NCBI GenBank assembly: GCA_963920765.1
Contig: OY987244.1
Span: forward strand, 20,874,358-20,938,357
Length of the DNA stretch: 64,000 nt
DNA from: Ulota crispa
Lineage: Eukaryota > Streptophyta > Bryopsida > Orthotrichales > Orthotrichaceae
Reading direction: 5' to 3'
In this document: positions 23,567 through 35,965 of the stretch, piece by piece
Layout of the letters: every line of letters starts with the position of its first letter
How positions within the stretch are numbered: the first letter of the stretch is position 1
Notes under the pieces: generated by a model
Seen by the model: the letters and a program-made list of their open reading frames with translations, nothing else
Database searches by the model: none
Told to the model about the DNA's origin: nothing
Made by a program: the position numbers and the translations under genes

Positions 23567-24880
23567 ACACATGCATTTATTTATTTATTTTATTAATGTT
23601 ACAAGAGAATTTGTTGTGAGGTAGATGAAGCCTTTCCCTACATGTTACACTGAATATTGCATTTAGGTTGCCTTACCCCCAATAAGTTACCTCATGATTC
23701 ATCACTAGGCCACTTGGAGGCACATGCAACTCACTAAATATTTAGATTTCACATGGTTTGTGCGGACTTGGAAGCCACTCGTTTGTCTTTTTGTTGCTTC
23801 ATTGTTGTTGATAGACTATCTAAAAATGGTTTGTTGTAGTAATTTTTGATGAAAGATATTGTAGCAGTAGTAAATATTTATATACTGTGAAATGTTGAGA
23901 AATTAGTGTGGGGCAACCTAAACGCAATATCCCATGTAGCTTGTGGCTACCAAGCAAAGAGTCAATCTTGTATCCAAAGCTTTCAATCAATAAGGAAGTT
24001 TCTAGAAATTTCAAATTCTCTATCAAAGAGGGAGGAAAAGAGAGGGAAAGAGAGGGCAAAAATGGAAAGCATAGAGAGGAACAAGTTCAACAAGAAAAAC
24101 AACGTCCCGCAAGAAGAAAAAACATGCATAACTATGCAAAGTGCAGACAAGGCATATTTGTTCTTGTAAAGCATCATATTAGGGGACTCTCACTTCCTCT
24201 ACTTTTGTTGAATGTATAATTATGTTGCAAGCAAGGTCTCTCCAGTAGGGAATGTTAAACACTGAGTAGGGATCCGTGAGATGTGAGCCATGAGCTTAGA
24301 ATTTTTGTCAAAATGCTACATTTCATCAATAACTGTGTACATGGGGCCTTCTAGTTATGTATTTTAAACTTTTATCTTTAGAAAAACTTGCTATTTTTTA
24401 GTTTTCCATTGATTGTGAATTCAAAATTGATTCTTACACACGTGATTTTGGCTCAACACTCATAGACTCACCATTTTATGCTCACAAAATAGCGTCGTTC
24501 GTTTGGAAGTCTTATAGTGAACCCTATCTTTTTCCCTTTTCTTCATTAAATCCTAAGTTTTTCCTTTCTTTACACTTTCTGGCTTGATTATCTTTTATTA
24601 ACCTAAATTTTTTGGGGATGACTACATGCTCACTGATCAAAGATTCAAAGCACCAAGCGAAATTGGGTCTTATTTTTCAAATACCGGGTTTCAGCCGGTG
24701 AAGCTAAAATTTATCCCCGAACACTGGTGGGGCACACTTAGAGTCTCCGACAAATTAATCAATTCATAGAATTTCATAGGTCTAGATGATTCGATGCCTT
24801 CGACTGATTCCTCCAGCTGGCAGGGCTAGGTCCACCTTTGAACTGTCCAACTCCAGTTCTCGATATTAACTTACTGCACC
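23567..24880. other. Intergenic DNA up to the histidine-kinase 5' region
   Basis: A diverged relative of the TA-flanked element at 40893 seems present at about 23630-23935 (gcatttaggttgcc ... ggcaacctaaacgcaatat). The foldback at 24251-24493 is listed separately. Overlapping frames near 23906-24219 are low-complexity and not called. Confidence 0.4.
24251..24493. mobile_element. Small foldback/MITE (GCTATTTTGTGAG family) copy 3
   Basis: The right end gctcacaaaatagc and internal gtgagccatgagc motifs match the copies at 9681 and 15853. The left end has diverged. Confidence 0.5.
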
Positions 24881-26534
24881 CCGAGCACGCGCGCCGTGTC
24901 TGGACACGTGTCCTTATGGCTGCGTACGGTGGTCATAGGCTCAGCCAGGCGTGGGGATAGGTTAGGGTTCCTTTCGAGTCGCAGTCGGATTCCGTGTTCC
25001 AGGCGTAGCCTTAGTTTTCTCCCGACCTAAGCATGCACTAACTTGTACTTGTGGCGACTATCGGATCTGTCGAAGCTCCCGACCTCGCAGATTGTTCCTG
25101 CACGCCTTCTAAGCTTAATTGGAGTGCACCGATCGCATCTCCTCGGTTGCATTTCGTCGTTTCCCCGCTCTAGTTTAAACTTGAAGGCTCTCCTGCAAAT
25201 AATTTACAAGTTTTCAGAATACTTTTAGTACGTAGTGTGTTCGTGGTGTTCTGGTGCACTGCAGGAATTTCTTTGCGAAGTCTGATCGCTTTGCTTTTCC
25301 TTAGCCTGTGGATGTCTAGTATCTCGGCTTCAACCGTGTGGATGTATGCTGCAGGGGCGCTTCCTTGGAATCCGATTTAGTGAGGCTGACATTTGATGCT
25401 GTCTTGGAGTCGAAAATGAGGATTTCTTCTCCCTTTATGATTGATTGAGGAGGCGGTGCTGAAGCTCGAGGAGTACTTAGCATGTGCTTGACTTGTTGCA
25501 CGAATCTTAAGAGCTTCGTATGGTTGATACATCAGCTTGAGGAATTCGTTGCCATTAGTGGTGTGTAGATCAAATATTTTTTAAACGGCCATCTGTGGAG
25601 CTTCCCTGCATGTGAAGTGCAATGGAGATCGAGGGAGAAGAAGATAACCTGGTTATCTCAAGGGCTGAGGAGAAGTAGATAAACTACATGCCATTTATTT
25701 GCAGCAGCTTGCGGATATTATCGAGCTTCCGTGATTTCCCTGCGTAGCAAGCTAGCACATAGCGTCCTCCTTTGCTGGAAGTGTGAGATGTGAAACAGCT
25801 TCCGTAAATGGACTACCAAGAGGAAGACTAGATTTCAAGCAACTTCTTGTAAGGTACGGGCTTGAGTGCTCTGTGAGGCTGTTTTTCTTGGAAGTTTTCT
25901 TAAGCTTGCTTTTACAGTGCCATCATTATTTACACGACTCAGTTACTCTTCTGACGGTTGTTGTTTCTGTCAATGCGATCTTGGCATGTCAAGGTCTCAT
26001 GCTTGAAATTTTTGGTCTCATTATACCTTGAGGCTAAAGAATGGGCGGCATTCCCTGTATTACTAACTGCGGCGGAATTGATCTAGCACGCACTCTTGTC
26101 ATGCATTGATTTTAACCTACTTGGGATACCGTTTGTGTGCAGATTGAGCCACCAATGAAAAACTGGAACAGCTGTAGAATGACAGTACTTCTTCAGAGGT
26201 GGCGCTTCGGATTTGTTTCTATTATATTTCAATAGAGGAAGGTGCAGAAGTTGTGGCTTTGACGGTTAGTGATTAGGGAGGTTTGTTATGTGAGTAAGTA
26301 ACGCAGGACGACAATAAGGAAGTCGGAATATGTGGAAAGAGACTTGGAATGTTAACGAAGCAGCTACTATGCTTTTTTTGAGGTATGGATTGATAATCTC
26401 GTGAGGACGCACTTTGGCTTTGATTAGATCTGTTGGACAAGGTTTAAGGAAGGGTACATCATAATGACGGAAGCTGCTGAGGGGGATCTCTTGTAGCTGG
26501 ACACATAAACCCATTGTGGATTGTCTGCACCAAA
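24881..26534 (+). promoter_or_regulatory. Probable promoter and 5' leader of the histidine-kinase gene
   Basis: Base composition rises sharply from the AT-rich repeats at about 24.8 kb and stays gene-like up to the first coding exon, with no transposon ends inside. I see no conserved protein in it. Short frames (for example 25043-25228 and 25783-26031) lack any AHK1 resemblance. It most likely holds the promoter, transcription start and untranslated leader, perhaps with an intron. No TATA position is proposed. Confidence 0.5.
24902..24913. promoter_or_regulatory. 12-bp palindromic G-box / ABRE core
   Basis: GGACACGTGTCC is a perfect palindrome centred on CACGTG, the plant G-box. It contains ACGTG on both strands, the core of abscisic-acid response elements bound by bZIP factors. 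It lies about 1.6 kb upstream of the predicted start codon of an osmosensor-type gene. That location makes ABA or osmotic control plausible, but this is inferred. Confidence 0.5.
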
Positions 26535-29500
26535 ATGACAAGAATGTCTGGACTTGCTAGCGTATGGAATCTGCCCTTGCAAAGGAAGGGATTGTATGAG
26601 CCGTTGGAAGCGGACATGAAGGAGCTACCTCATCCAAGTCGCAATCTCACTGTTTCTCGAGTTGTGATTATGGTGAGAATATTTCTTACGACCTTAAGAT
26701 ATCATTTGTAACTGGACTTTTACATTCTGGAGGGCAATGGTGTACAATTAAAGAAGTGCCTATGTAGGATTGTGTTTACAGCTTTTGGTACGCAGGTAGC
26801 GAGAAATCATTTGGTGCTCTGTTCTTTCTATCAGGTGGTAAATTTCTGATAGGTTGGTTGTTGAAGTAAATTGCACACACAACACCCTTTTTTGTTGAGA
26901 GCATTTTTTCTATGCAAACGGTAGTAGGATGAGCAATGTGTGACTTTTTGTGGGCAAATCAGGTAGTAAATACAAATTGTTTGCCAACAGGTTGCGGTTG
27001 CAGTTTTGGTGGGGCTCCTTACTGTCAGTACCTGGTATTTTACACATAGTTATCCTAAAAGCGCTGTAGCCAGTCTTTCTGAATCTCTACGGCTTGAGAT
27101 TCTGGAGAATACCTCCGAACTTCTGGACGAAATTTTCTCTATGAACACGTATGGATCAATGGCCATAGCGAACTTGATGGAGAAGAATTTCCTGGGAGAT
27201 GACCTCAGCAGACAAAGCTTTACGAAGGTATATTTGCAAATGGTCTTGATGTAGGTTTGCGCTAATGGCTCTAATGCATGACTTGTGACAAAGGGAAGGA
27301 AGTAGTGAGTAGAGAACATCTAGGTTTGTTATTCAGCAGGTTGTCGGTAAGGAATTTGATTTTGCTGAAGGAACTGATTGTTTTTCTTTCTGTGACTTCT
27401 CTGTGTTCCTCTTTCGCCTCAAAGATTTAGCTCTGTCTCGGTTGATTCGGGACCTCAAAATCTAGTCAACTTTTGATTGTGAGCACTTTGTGCTGTTGGA
27501 GCTCCAAGGATTCGACTGACTTTTATGAAATCTCTCTACTCCTGTATATTAGATTATTGTATTCATTATCCCTTCTTTACTTTGTCGTAACTGGTACATT
27601 CAACTTTAATGCATTTTCCAGATTCGGGATGCAGCGTGGGCGGTTTTCAAAGCTCTTCCAGCAGTTACTTCGCTGGGTGTGACTGCCGTGAATGGGCTTA
27701 CAGCAGTATACAATCGTGGTCATAGCAATGAGATAGAGGGATTCAGGGGCAATTTCTGTCTCTATTCAAATGAAACTGGGGATTTTCCTACGTATTATAA
27801 CGAGTTTGTATCAGAGGTGACTGGAGATCCATTGGGATTGGCATCAATCGAAAGGTTTGAAACATCACTTCATGAAACACCCTGGTTTAGAGAGGCAGTG
27901 TCACACCCTGTGAACAACCTCACTTGGACTATTGGGCGGAGCCAGATAAGTAAGTGTTGCCATTTCATTGACTGCGGTCAGTCGTAGGCTTGAACACTCG
28001 CAAAAATACGATGCCAGGCTCCAGTTAGAGTGAATGGTGGATCTCATTTTTAAATCTTCCAAAGAAAGCGTCTTGTATAAGCTTATCGGCTACTGTCATC
28101 AGCGCTTCCTTCTTTCTTGTATCTGTTGATCTCCTCTTTAGTTCAGAGCGCTACTGTCAGACGCTTATCTGCAGTAGAAGTTCGAGTTTGCTGCTGCGAC
28201 AATTGTTTTCATATCTTCATCTTTTCTTGAAATGCAGGTGGTCAGGCGTTCGTGCAGTGTGCCATTGCTAAGCAAGCAAAAGATTCCAAGGAAGTAGCCC
28301 TAGTGCACTCGTCGCTTAGCGCTATTGCCATAAATGGCTTCATCTCATCGTTGGAGTTAAAAGGAGGGAGTCTTTTTATCGCAGATGAGTACGGGATTCT
28401 TTTATTCTCTTCTGAACCAACAGTTTGCGTTTTGAGTAACAGAAGCGCTTGCGAAACTACTCCATTAGATAGCAACTCTGTGTTGAACGATGGCCGAATG
28501 TTTCTTCAATCCCGAGTTGGGTTGGCGAATTTGGCCATGAATGAAATTCACGAGGCAGACGTTGTCTTAAAGGGCAAGAGGTACTCTGTAGATAGTTGGC
28601 CGTATTCGTTCGAGACAGTGAAGTTGTCCGTAGTGGTCATGATTCCGAGACACAGTTTTTGGGGTCCCATGGACTACTACACACGCATCACATGGATATC
28701 TCTCCCACTCCTGTCGCTAGGTGTTGTCTTTATTGGGTGCAGTCTTATATACCTCCTGGTGGAACAAGTACAGGCTGAAGAGAAGCTTCGGGCTGAGATT
28801 CAAAGACAGTCTGAAGCTAAATGTAGGGCGGAGGCCAGCAGGGATGCAAAAACCAATTTTCTCTCAAGTATGAGGTCAGTGTGTAGATAGGAGGCGGAGT
28901 CATCAGACTCATACCTTTGAGGTTGTTAGCGATATCGATTCCATTCTCTCAACTTATGCAGAATTTTATTTGCTCATTTTGGTAGGTTTATCTGCATAGT
29001 TTCGTATATTAACAACTTGTTTTGTATGTTTGATTCTATCCTAACTTTCCATTCATTTGATAGAGAATCAGCATGTAGTTTGTCTAACAGCTCCAGTAGA
29101 TGGGAAGGGCTAGAAACATCTTAATTGACGTTTTACCGAGTACTTCGTTGTGAGTCCCTGTCGAAGTCGCTTCATGTCAAGGGCTTTCACTGATAAATTC
29201 TTGTTGGTTGTCTTTGAATTAGTCATGAGCTGAGAACGCCAATGGCATGCATCATAGGACTTCTTGATATGCTTCTCATGGAGAACCTGACTGTTGAGCA
29301 TGAAGGGAGTGTCCGGCAAATCCATCGCTGTGCTACATCACTTGTGTCACTCTTGAATTCTGCTCTTGATATTGCTAAGGTTTTTGCTTCTTCTGTCTCA
29401 TTATTACTTGGTATCCTGTAGCATTTTTTGCTGTGAATCTGCACATTTCCGTTCTTGGAGTGCTAAAATCTTAGCACTTTACAACTAGCTAGTAAAGCAG

Positions 29501-32500
29501 AAATGATCAGAGCGAAGTATCCTTGCAAAAGAGGAAATCACTCTACAAAAAATAATCAGTGAATACAGGTCCTGCTTTGTGTTTAGTTCTTATCTCAACG
29601 TTCGCTGTGTAGGTGGAATCGGGAAAGCTTGTTTTGGAAATGGCTGAATTCAACCTAGAGGCAGAGCTTACGGCGCTCATTGATGTCTTCTCTGTGCAAT
29701 GCGATAATAAGAACCTGTTCATATCTCTTGACTTAGCAGGTTATTTGCATTGCCGTTAATTGTCAACACTGCACCTAGAATGTGATGATTATTTCCTTAT
29801 GCTTCAATACTTTTTATGTCAATGTTGTAAGCTAACTTGAAAATCTTCCAATCCGTGGTTGTTTTTGGTGGTTGAAGGTTTTAACGTGGGCACTTTCTAA
29901 TCCTCGCGAAGACCCGTATTTGAACTGATGTGTTTGACGATTGCAGAAACGATTCCAACTTATGTTGTCGGAGATTCAGCCCGTGTGATGCAAGTTTTCA
30001 CTAATTTGATTGGAAATAGTATAAAATTTACCTCCAAAGGCAGAATTGTGGTGAGAGGGAGAATTTTAAACCCTGAATCGTCGAATGGGCCGAGCAGGGG
30101 CCACCGGCGAAGCTGCAGTCCATTTTCACTTGAAAGAACTACGGATGCAGTTTTTCCTGACACAGTGGTCTTAGTTTTTGAGATTGATGATACAGGACCA
30201 GGAATCGAACCAGGTTAGCAGTCGTTCTGAATCCTCTATGATTTGTCACATGCCGTAGTGGCTGTTCTAGCTTTTACGAAACATCAATTGTATTCATGTT
30301 GTATTTGATCCTTTCATGTAAGCTGTCTTTGATGTTGTGATTTCTAAGACAATTTGAGGATATGCTTTATTAAAAAAAATTATCAGCTTGATTATCAAAT
30401 TAGGCTACAGGTCTGGAGGGCTTATCATCTTGGGTGTGTTCAACACGATATCTTAAACTGTGTCATGGTTTATGTTGGAAACTGGCAGCGTTGAGAGAAA
30501 AAGTATTTGAAAACTTTGTTCAAGGCAATGCAAGCACAACTCGCATGTAAGTCTTTCCAATCCCTCCAGCAGAATAAATCATTTTTCCTGCAAGGTATGG
30601 AAAGGAATAAAATCATTTTATATTTCTTTTCAATGTCATTCTGTGTAACCTTGTCTACATTTGAGTGCTGAGTCTGATAAGAAGCACATCGAATTCAACA
30701 GTAGACGTTTGAACTGCAATAAGCACCGGGCTTTGTCAAGTTTTTTGCTGTGTAAACAGGAATTCCTGTACTGGATTGTCACCCTCGCTTTAGTCTCATC
30801 GTCTATCATAATTTATCTCTTTGGCAACTTGTCATACTGGTGGGCTAAATCAGCGGAATGTCCGATTTGAACATACACTGTGAATAGTCGACTCGAAGAT
30901 AGGATTTACAGGCAGGAGTATTTAATATCACCAATAAAAAACCCTGGCAAGCTATCGGTACGTTCAGTGGGTGGCCATTGTTAAGGACATTTTTTGATAG
31001 AAAAACGTTTTCTGTCTGCAGGCATGGGGGGACAGGATTGGGTCTGGGCATTGTCCGCTCCTTGGTCAACCTGATGGGCGGAAGTATCAGAATTGTCGAG
31101 AAGCCTGGGGTAGGAGCAGTCTTTCAGTTCTCTATATGTTTTCAGCGGGCTGCAACTCCTGAGGCATTACCGTATAATCTACCTCCTTTCTACCAGGAGG
31201 CTGAGGTTGTTATTGGTGTTCCTGATGCTGATACGAGGGCAGCTATATCCGACTGGATAGTCAAACGGGGCTTAATGGTTCATCAAGTTGAAACATGGGA
31301 GCAGATTCTGCTTCATCTGAGGGCTGTACATGGAAGGAAGCCGGTGGACAAGACAACGGGGATCATTAATATGAAACAGACGAAAAGCTCAGAGGATGTT
31401 CACAAGTACTTTAACAATCTAGATTCTGGCTTAGATTATAGCCCAAGATTGTCACCACGGAATGTGCAGGGTCCAAAAAGATACGAGTTCTGGAAGAGTT
31501 GGAAGAATATTGGGGACAGGCCATCAAATGGGCAAGCAAGACAACTCATGATCATCGACACGAGCCTCTTACCCAAGCATGTACAACCGAGCGATTTGGA
31601 AGAATATCTTCAGGAATCAGGATTTCTTACAGGTTTGTCATCGCAATGCCTTGATGATCTAGACATCCACAAGTGGGACTTGAGTAAGAGACAACACAGA
31701 AATTTGCAACGGAAGCTATCAGTGGTGTGGGTTATGGCCTCCAACACTCATGAACCAATCAAAGCCGTCCTTCGGGCAGTTCGAAGCTCATTTATAGTGA
31801 GGAGACCATTACATGCTGCCCGTTTGAAGGAGATTTTTCAGTTGGTTGCTCAAGACAGTGATGTTCTGTCTTCAAGGCAGTCGGAAAGTACACCTGACGT
31901 GCTGGCATCAAGCACTATCAACTATGTCAAGCAGCAGGAGTGGGATGACCCATATGGTTGTGATTCAGAAGTGCCTCTAGCACAAGAATCATCTTCCCGG
32001 CCAAGTCCTGCTCGAACCTCCAATGGAAATAAAGTAAGGCATAGACCAACTGCTGCCAAGTCTATTCCCTTTGAGGAGATCTCGTACTCAGAGATGGAGA
32101 TCAAATCTTCTCTACCAACTGACCAGACGAGTCAAAGCATTTCTGCACCTAGCAAGCCCATGAAAAGAACTATCCGAACTATTACTCATATCAATGGCAG
32201 CAAGAAGCCGAACAATGCTCCCAAGCCATTAGCGAATTTTGAGATTTTAATTGCTGAAGATACTCCACTTCTGCGTAAGTTGGCAGCAGCTATGCTGCGG
32301 AGATTGGGTGCTGTGACTCATGAAGCATCTAATGGCCAGGAAGTTTTGGACGCTGTGACGAATCGTATGCAATGCGGCCAATTGCCGTTCCACTGTATAC
32401 TCATGGACTGTCAGGTTGGCTTTTTCTCTTCAATTCTTGACTTGTAGCTGTTTACAGAATAAGCTTTTTTGCAGACACTCGAAATAAGACCCACTTGCTG

Positions 32501-32893
32501 CAAGTACTGGAGAATAATTTGTGTTGGATTGCGTTGTGAAGGTATTAAAATTTTCGGCCTTTATGTTCGTGCATGGCTTACAATGCATGGTGGCTCTTTC
32601 AGATGCCAGTGATGGATGGATATGAAGCCTGCCAAGCAGTCAGAGAAGCTGAGAAGGACATGTCGTGGCGAACCTCCATAGTTGCGCTAACTGCAAATGC
32701 AATGGCCAGTGACGAACAGAAATGTCTGAAGGCTGGTATGGATGCTTTCCTTACCAAACCCATTGATCAGGAGTACATGGTTCAAATCATTCTTCGAACA
32801 ATATCACCCAGTCTCTTTGGAAATAGTTTTACATCATCAGTTAAGAGCAGTATTCACTCTGAGGCACCGATTCAGCTTCAGGTCAGTTCATGA
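26535..32893 (+). CDS. AHK1: AHK1-type hybrid histidine kinase (osmosensor family), 10 coding exons
   Basis: Exons: 26535-26672, 26991-27227, 27622-27949, 28238-28874, 29223-29379, 29613-29739, 29947-30213, 30489-30546, 31022-32414, 32603-32893. All introns are GT-AG, and the total of 3633 nt gives 1210 aa (Arabidopsis AHK1: 1207). The order is: membrane helix about 43-63 (VAVLVGLLTVSTWYF), extracytosolic sensor about 64-384, second helix about 385-409, linker helix, then the kinase. Kinase motifs are SHELRTPM with His448, N-box Asn561/Asn565, G1 DTGPGIEP 623-630 and HGGTGLGLGI 651-660. The C-terminal receiver has Glu1062/Asp1063, phospho-acceptor Asp1112 (ILMDCQMPVMDG), Thr1144 and Lys1166 (LTKPID), so all key residues are present. 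The family autophosphorylates on His, passes phosphate to its Asp and then to HPt proteins, and acts in osmotic or drought signalling. The sensor is about 60 residues shorter than in Arabidopsis and the kinase-receiver linker longer. ATG 26535 was chosen for length; ATG 26544 is the alternative. The 3' end may instead splice at 32881. Confidence 0.92.
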
Positions 32894-33790
32894 CAAGATT
32901 CTAGGTTTAATACCATATTTGATCCCAGGCTGAAAAGTCCTATGTTATTGCAACCGCATCCAGCCGTGGATGACCGGTCAATTTCTACCCAATCAAGTTC
33001 AGGTAAATACTACTTAATTTCATTTCTGTATTCACTCTTTAAAGTTGTCAAACCTAGTTTAGAGTACTATTTGATAGTGCGACGCACCAGCACTTGCTGG
33101 TCTTGTCCCAGAAGTATTTTACGAATGAAACTGTTTATGCATCAACATTAGCACATGTTGTTGTGTACACGATTATGGTAGTTTATTACAAAGTAGATGA
33201 TTGGTATCCTGGTGTTATACTATGTTCTGGAAACACAGGGATAGGTCCTCAGAAACATGCTAATTCTAGGATGAATTCTTAATCTTGTAATATCGCCAAC
33301 TTTGTACACTAAAAGATGGCTTAGCAGTTGGTAGGAGGAAGCGTTGCGAGGAAGAGCCCTGAAATGGTGTACTGGCCTGCTTGGCAGCGCCAGAAGGTGT
33401 TAAATTTTTTCTACTAGGGTGCGGCACATCCTTCAGTAGTGTAATAGAACAGGTAGGATCACATAGATAAGGATTCTTCGGAGACAATATTAGGCTTTTC
33501 CTTCTAATCGTTTTTTCAAGTTAACCTTCTTCCAGCTAGAGTAATGAGTTGGGAGCAGGTCTGCCTCTGTTTGCTGTTGCGAGGCGAAATATGCAGAATG
33601 AAGACTTGTTATCTTTTTCGACACAAGGTCTGCTTTACAAGCGGACTTGTGTTATGGCACGAAATCCCCTGTAACATCCGGTCATGAAAGTGAAACCTCA
33701 TTCCGACCCATCTGTCAAACTTTGTCCGTGTAAGTTAGGGAACCCGTATGTATATATCAGCATTTTTGAGTGTTTTATTTTATTAAAGTG
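32894..33790 (+). other. Probable 3' untranslated region of the histidine-kinase gene
   Basis: No conserved coding sequence follows the stop at 32891-32893. CAG/gtcagt at 32881-32882 and an acceptor before 32930 could add a short alternative C-terminus. Gene-like composition continues to about 33.78 kb, ending at ttttattttattaaag (about 33774-33789), after which the sequence turns repeat-like. Confidence 0.4.
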
Positions 33791-34402
33791 AAACTCTTTA
33801 GAATTGGACTTGCCCCCATTTTGCTCAACGGGAGGAATTTATGAATGACTAATTTCTCATTGGTTAATAATAATCTTTATTGGGTATGTAGTAGACTTTT
33901 GAAGAAAATGAAATTAAAGGAAGCAAGTAGAGCATGTTCTTAATCATTTCATGACCATGAGTGTGTATTTTAATCAACGGTTCAATCGACAACATATCAT
34001 TGCATGGAAAAACTAGTTTTTCATCTATTTAGTGTTGTAATTCTGTTGTTAGTTTTAATAGTTATCCAATATGAATTTCAAAAGACCTCTTTTGCAAATG
34101 TTATAAAGCTCAGTGACAAACAAGTACATTTCAAATCCAATAGGAAATTTTTGTAAATGGTTTATAAGTTCTGTTTGAGAACAAGCATTGAATTTTTCCT
34201 TACACCTCCAGTGACTTTCTGTGCTTTCAATACTTTGAATTGAAGAAAACCTTGTACTTTTTCAATGAGATTCCATCCAAAACATTTAATCAAGAATTGA
34301 TCACAGTTCCAAGAGCGACCAATCGTGAAGTCGTCTTTCGGTACTAGGGCTTGAAGATAATGAGAGCCATGGTTCTGAAGGAAAACGCTCCTCCACATGT
34401 AA
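33791..34402. other. AT-rich spacer, nothing identified
   Basis: No frame, inverted repeat or RNA could be supported between the histidine-kinase 3' region and the next transposon. Confidence 0.4.
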
Positions 34403-34795
34403 GGTAGGCGCACCCATAAGCGTGGAAATAAGGGTTTTGGAGTAGGTAAAATAATTGACTAACTTTGAAAAAGATATTGTAAGTTAGGAAATGGAAACTA
34501 AAAATATTGGCATCAATTTCAAGGTTCTAAGTGCAAGCATTTGTTCACAAAGATTTTTCAAAGTCCAAAATCACTGAAATTGTAAGAACCATGTGTAAAA
34601 GATGCTAAAAATAAGGCTTGTTGGTTCTTAAATAGTGCGATGGGTACTCAAAACCTCATGCAAGTCACCCACAACCATCATTTCATCACCCATAACCATC
34701 ACTAAATCACCCACAACCATCTATTTTTTTATTGATTAGCCCTGCCACTATCAGGTGACGAGTATGGGGACGCAATGCTTATGGATGCTACTACC
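34403..34795 (-). mobile_element. GGTAGG-family element, copy 3 (inverted)
   Basis: It starts GGTAGGCGCACCCATAAGCG and ends TTATGGATGCTACTACC, 393 bp. It is the reverse-complement orientation of the copies at 18588 and 36146 and shares the internal phrase ttcttaaatagtg. The flanks (GTAA / CTAT) have decayed from TTAA. Confidence 0.65.
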
Positions 34796-34802
34796 CTATA
34801 CA

Positions 34803-35937
34803 TTAGGGGGTTTTATATATCTCAAAAAAACAGTGAACGCATGGTTGTGAACAAGTTTTTGTTCACGGTGAACATGAAGTCACAAAAGTGAATGACCCAT
34901 GAGGACCTCCAAGAGGTCCTCATGGCTCATTCATGCGTGAACGACTTGAAGCCTCTCCTTCCTTGCCTCTTCCGCTAGCTCTGCTTGTGTTCTTATCGTG
35001 TTCCTATCACTTCCACGCCCACGCCTGTTTGTGTTGTTGCCCGCCTCTTGGCTCTCGCTCCGCGCCTTTGGCGCTCGCTCTGTGCCTTTAGACAATTCGG
35101 ATGCAAAGTTCATTGCCAAGTTAAGGTCATTAAAGGAATCACAATGCGCGAGAAGCAACAATGGTTGAGCTGAAGAGATCTTGATTAGAAGCGGACAATT
35201 AGGGAGACAAAGGGTTTGAGATTAGAAGCAACAATGGTGGAGTTTAAGGGATCCGTATGGGATTGGTGATTGTGGGCAAAGTTGAAAGGGTGGTAAGTAG
35301 TTCACTACAATTTGGATATTTGAATAAGTGATCGCGAGGACATGAACGGTGGTTTGACTAACTTGTTCACCAATTTCATTCACGTGAATGCAATTGGTGA
35401 ACAAGTTAGTCAAGCCACCATTCATGTTCTTGCGTGCACCCATTCAAATATCCAAATTGTAGTGAACTACTCACCACCCTTTCAACTTTGCCCACAATCA
35501 CCAATACCGTAAGCTAATTTGGATTCCTTGAACTCCACCATTGTCGCTTCTAATCTGGAACCCTTTGGCTCCACAATTGTCCACTTCTAATTAGGATCTC
35601 TTCCGCTCTACCATTGTCGCTTCTTGCGAATTGCGATTCCTTGAATGACCTTGACCTAGCAATCAACTTGGCATCTAAATTGTCTAGAGGCGCGGAGCGA
35701 GAGCCGAGAGGTGGCCAGCAACACAAATAGGCGCAAGAGCGACAGGAATAGGAGCAGAGCCAACTGGAGAGGTGAGGAGGGAGAGGCTTCACTCTGTTCA
35801 CGCGTGAACGAGCCATGAGGACTTCTTGGAGGTCCTCATGGTTGGTTCACTTTTGTGACTTCATGTTCACCGTGAACAAAAACTCATTCGTGACCATTTG
35901 TTCACCATTTTTTTGAGATATTTGAAACCCCATATTC
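34803..35937. repeat. 1.1-kb foldback element with relatively GC-rich arms
   Basis: The left edge ttttatatatctcaaaaaaa is mirrored by tttttttgagatatttgaaa. Inside, gttcacggtgaacatgaagt mirrors acttcatgttcaccgtgaac. A second mirror (about 35222-35545) is centred near 35385 on ttcacgtgaa. The mirror runs through both arms including a GC-richer part (about 34940-35110 against 35640-35800). The GC-rich part resembles no protein I know in any frame, so captured gene sequence is only a possibility. Confidence 0.75.
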
Positions 35938-35965
35938 TACATGCATGTAGGTTCTTTGATGTCTC

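Noticed and set aside
30185..30220. A tRNA-like phrase (ggaatcgaacca)
   Set aside because: It lies inside the histidine-kinase exon encoding the G1 box. No cloverleaf can be formed around it.
32942..33151. A further receiver or output exon of the histidine kinase
   Set aside because: The frame has no family resemblance and would need a different splice phase from the available donor at 32881. The receiver is already complete.
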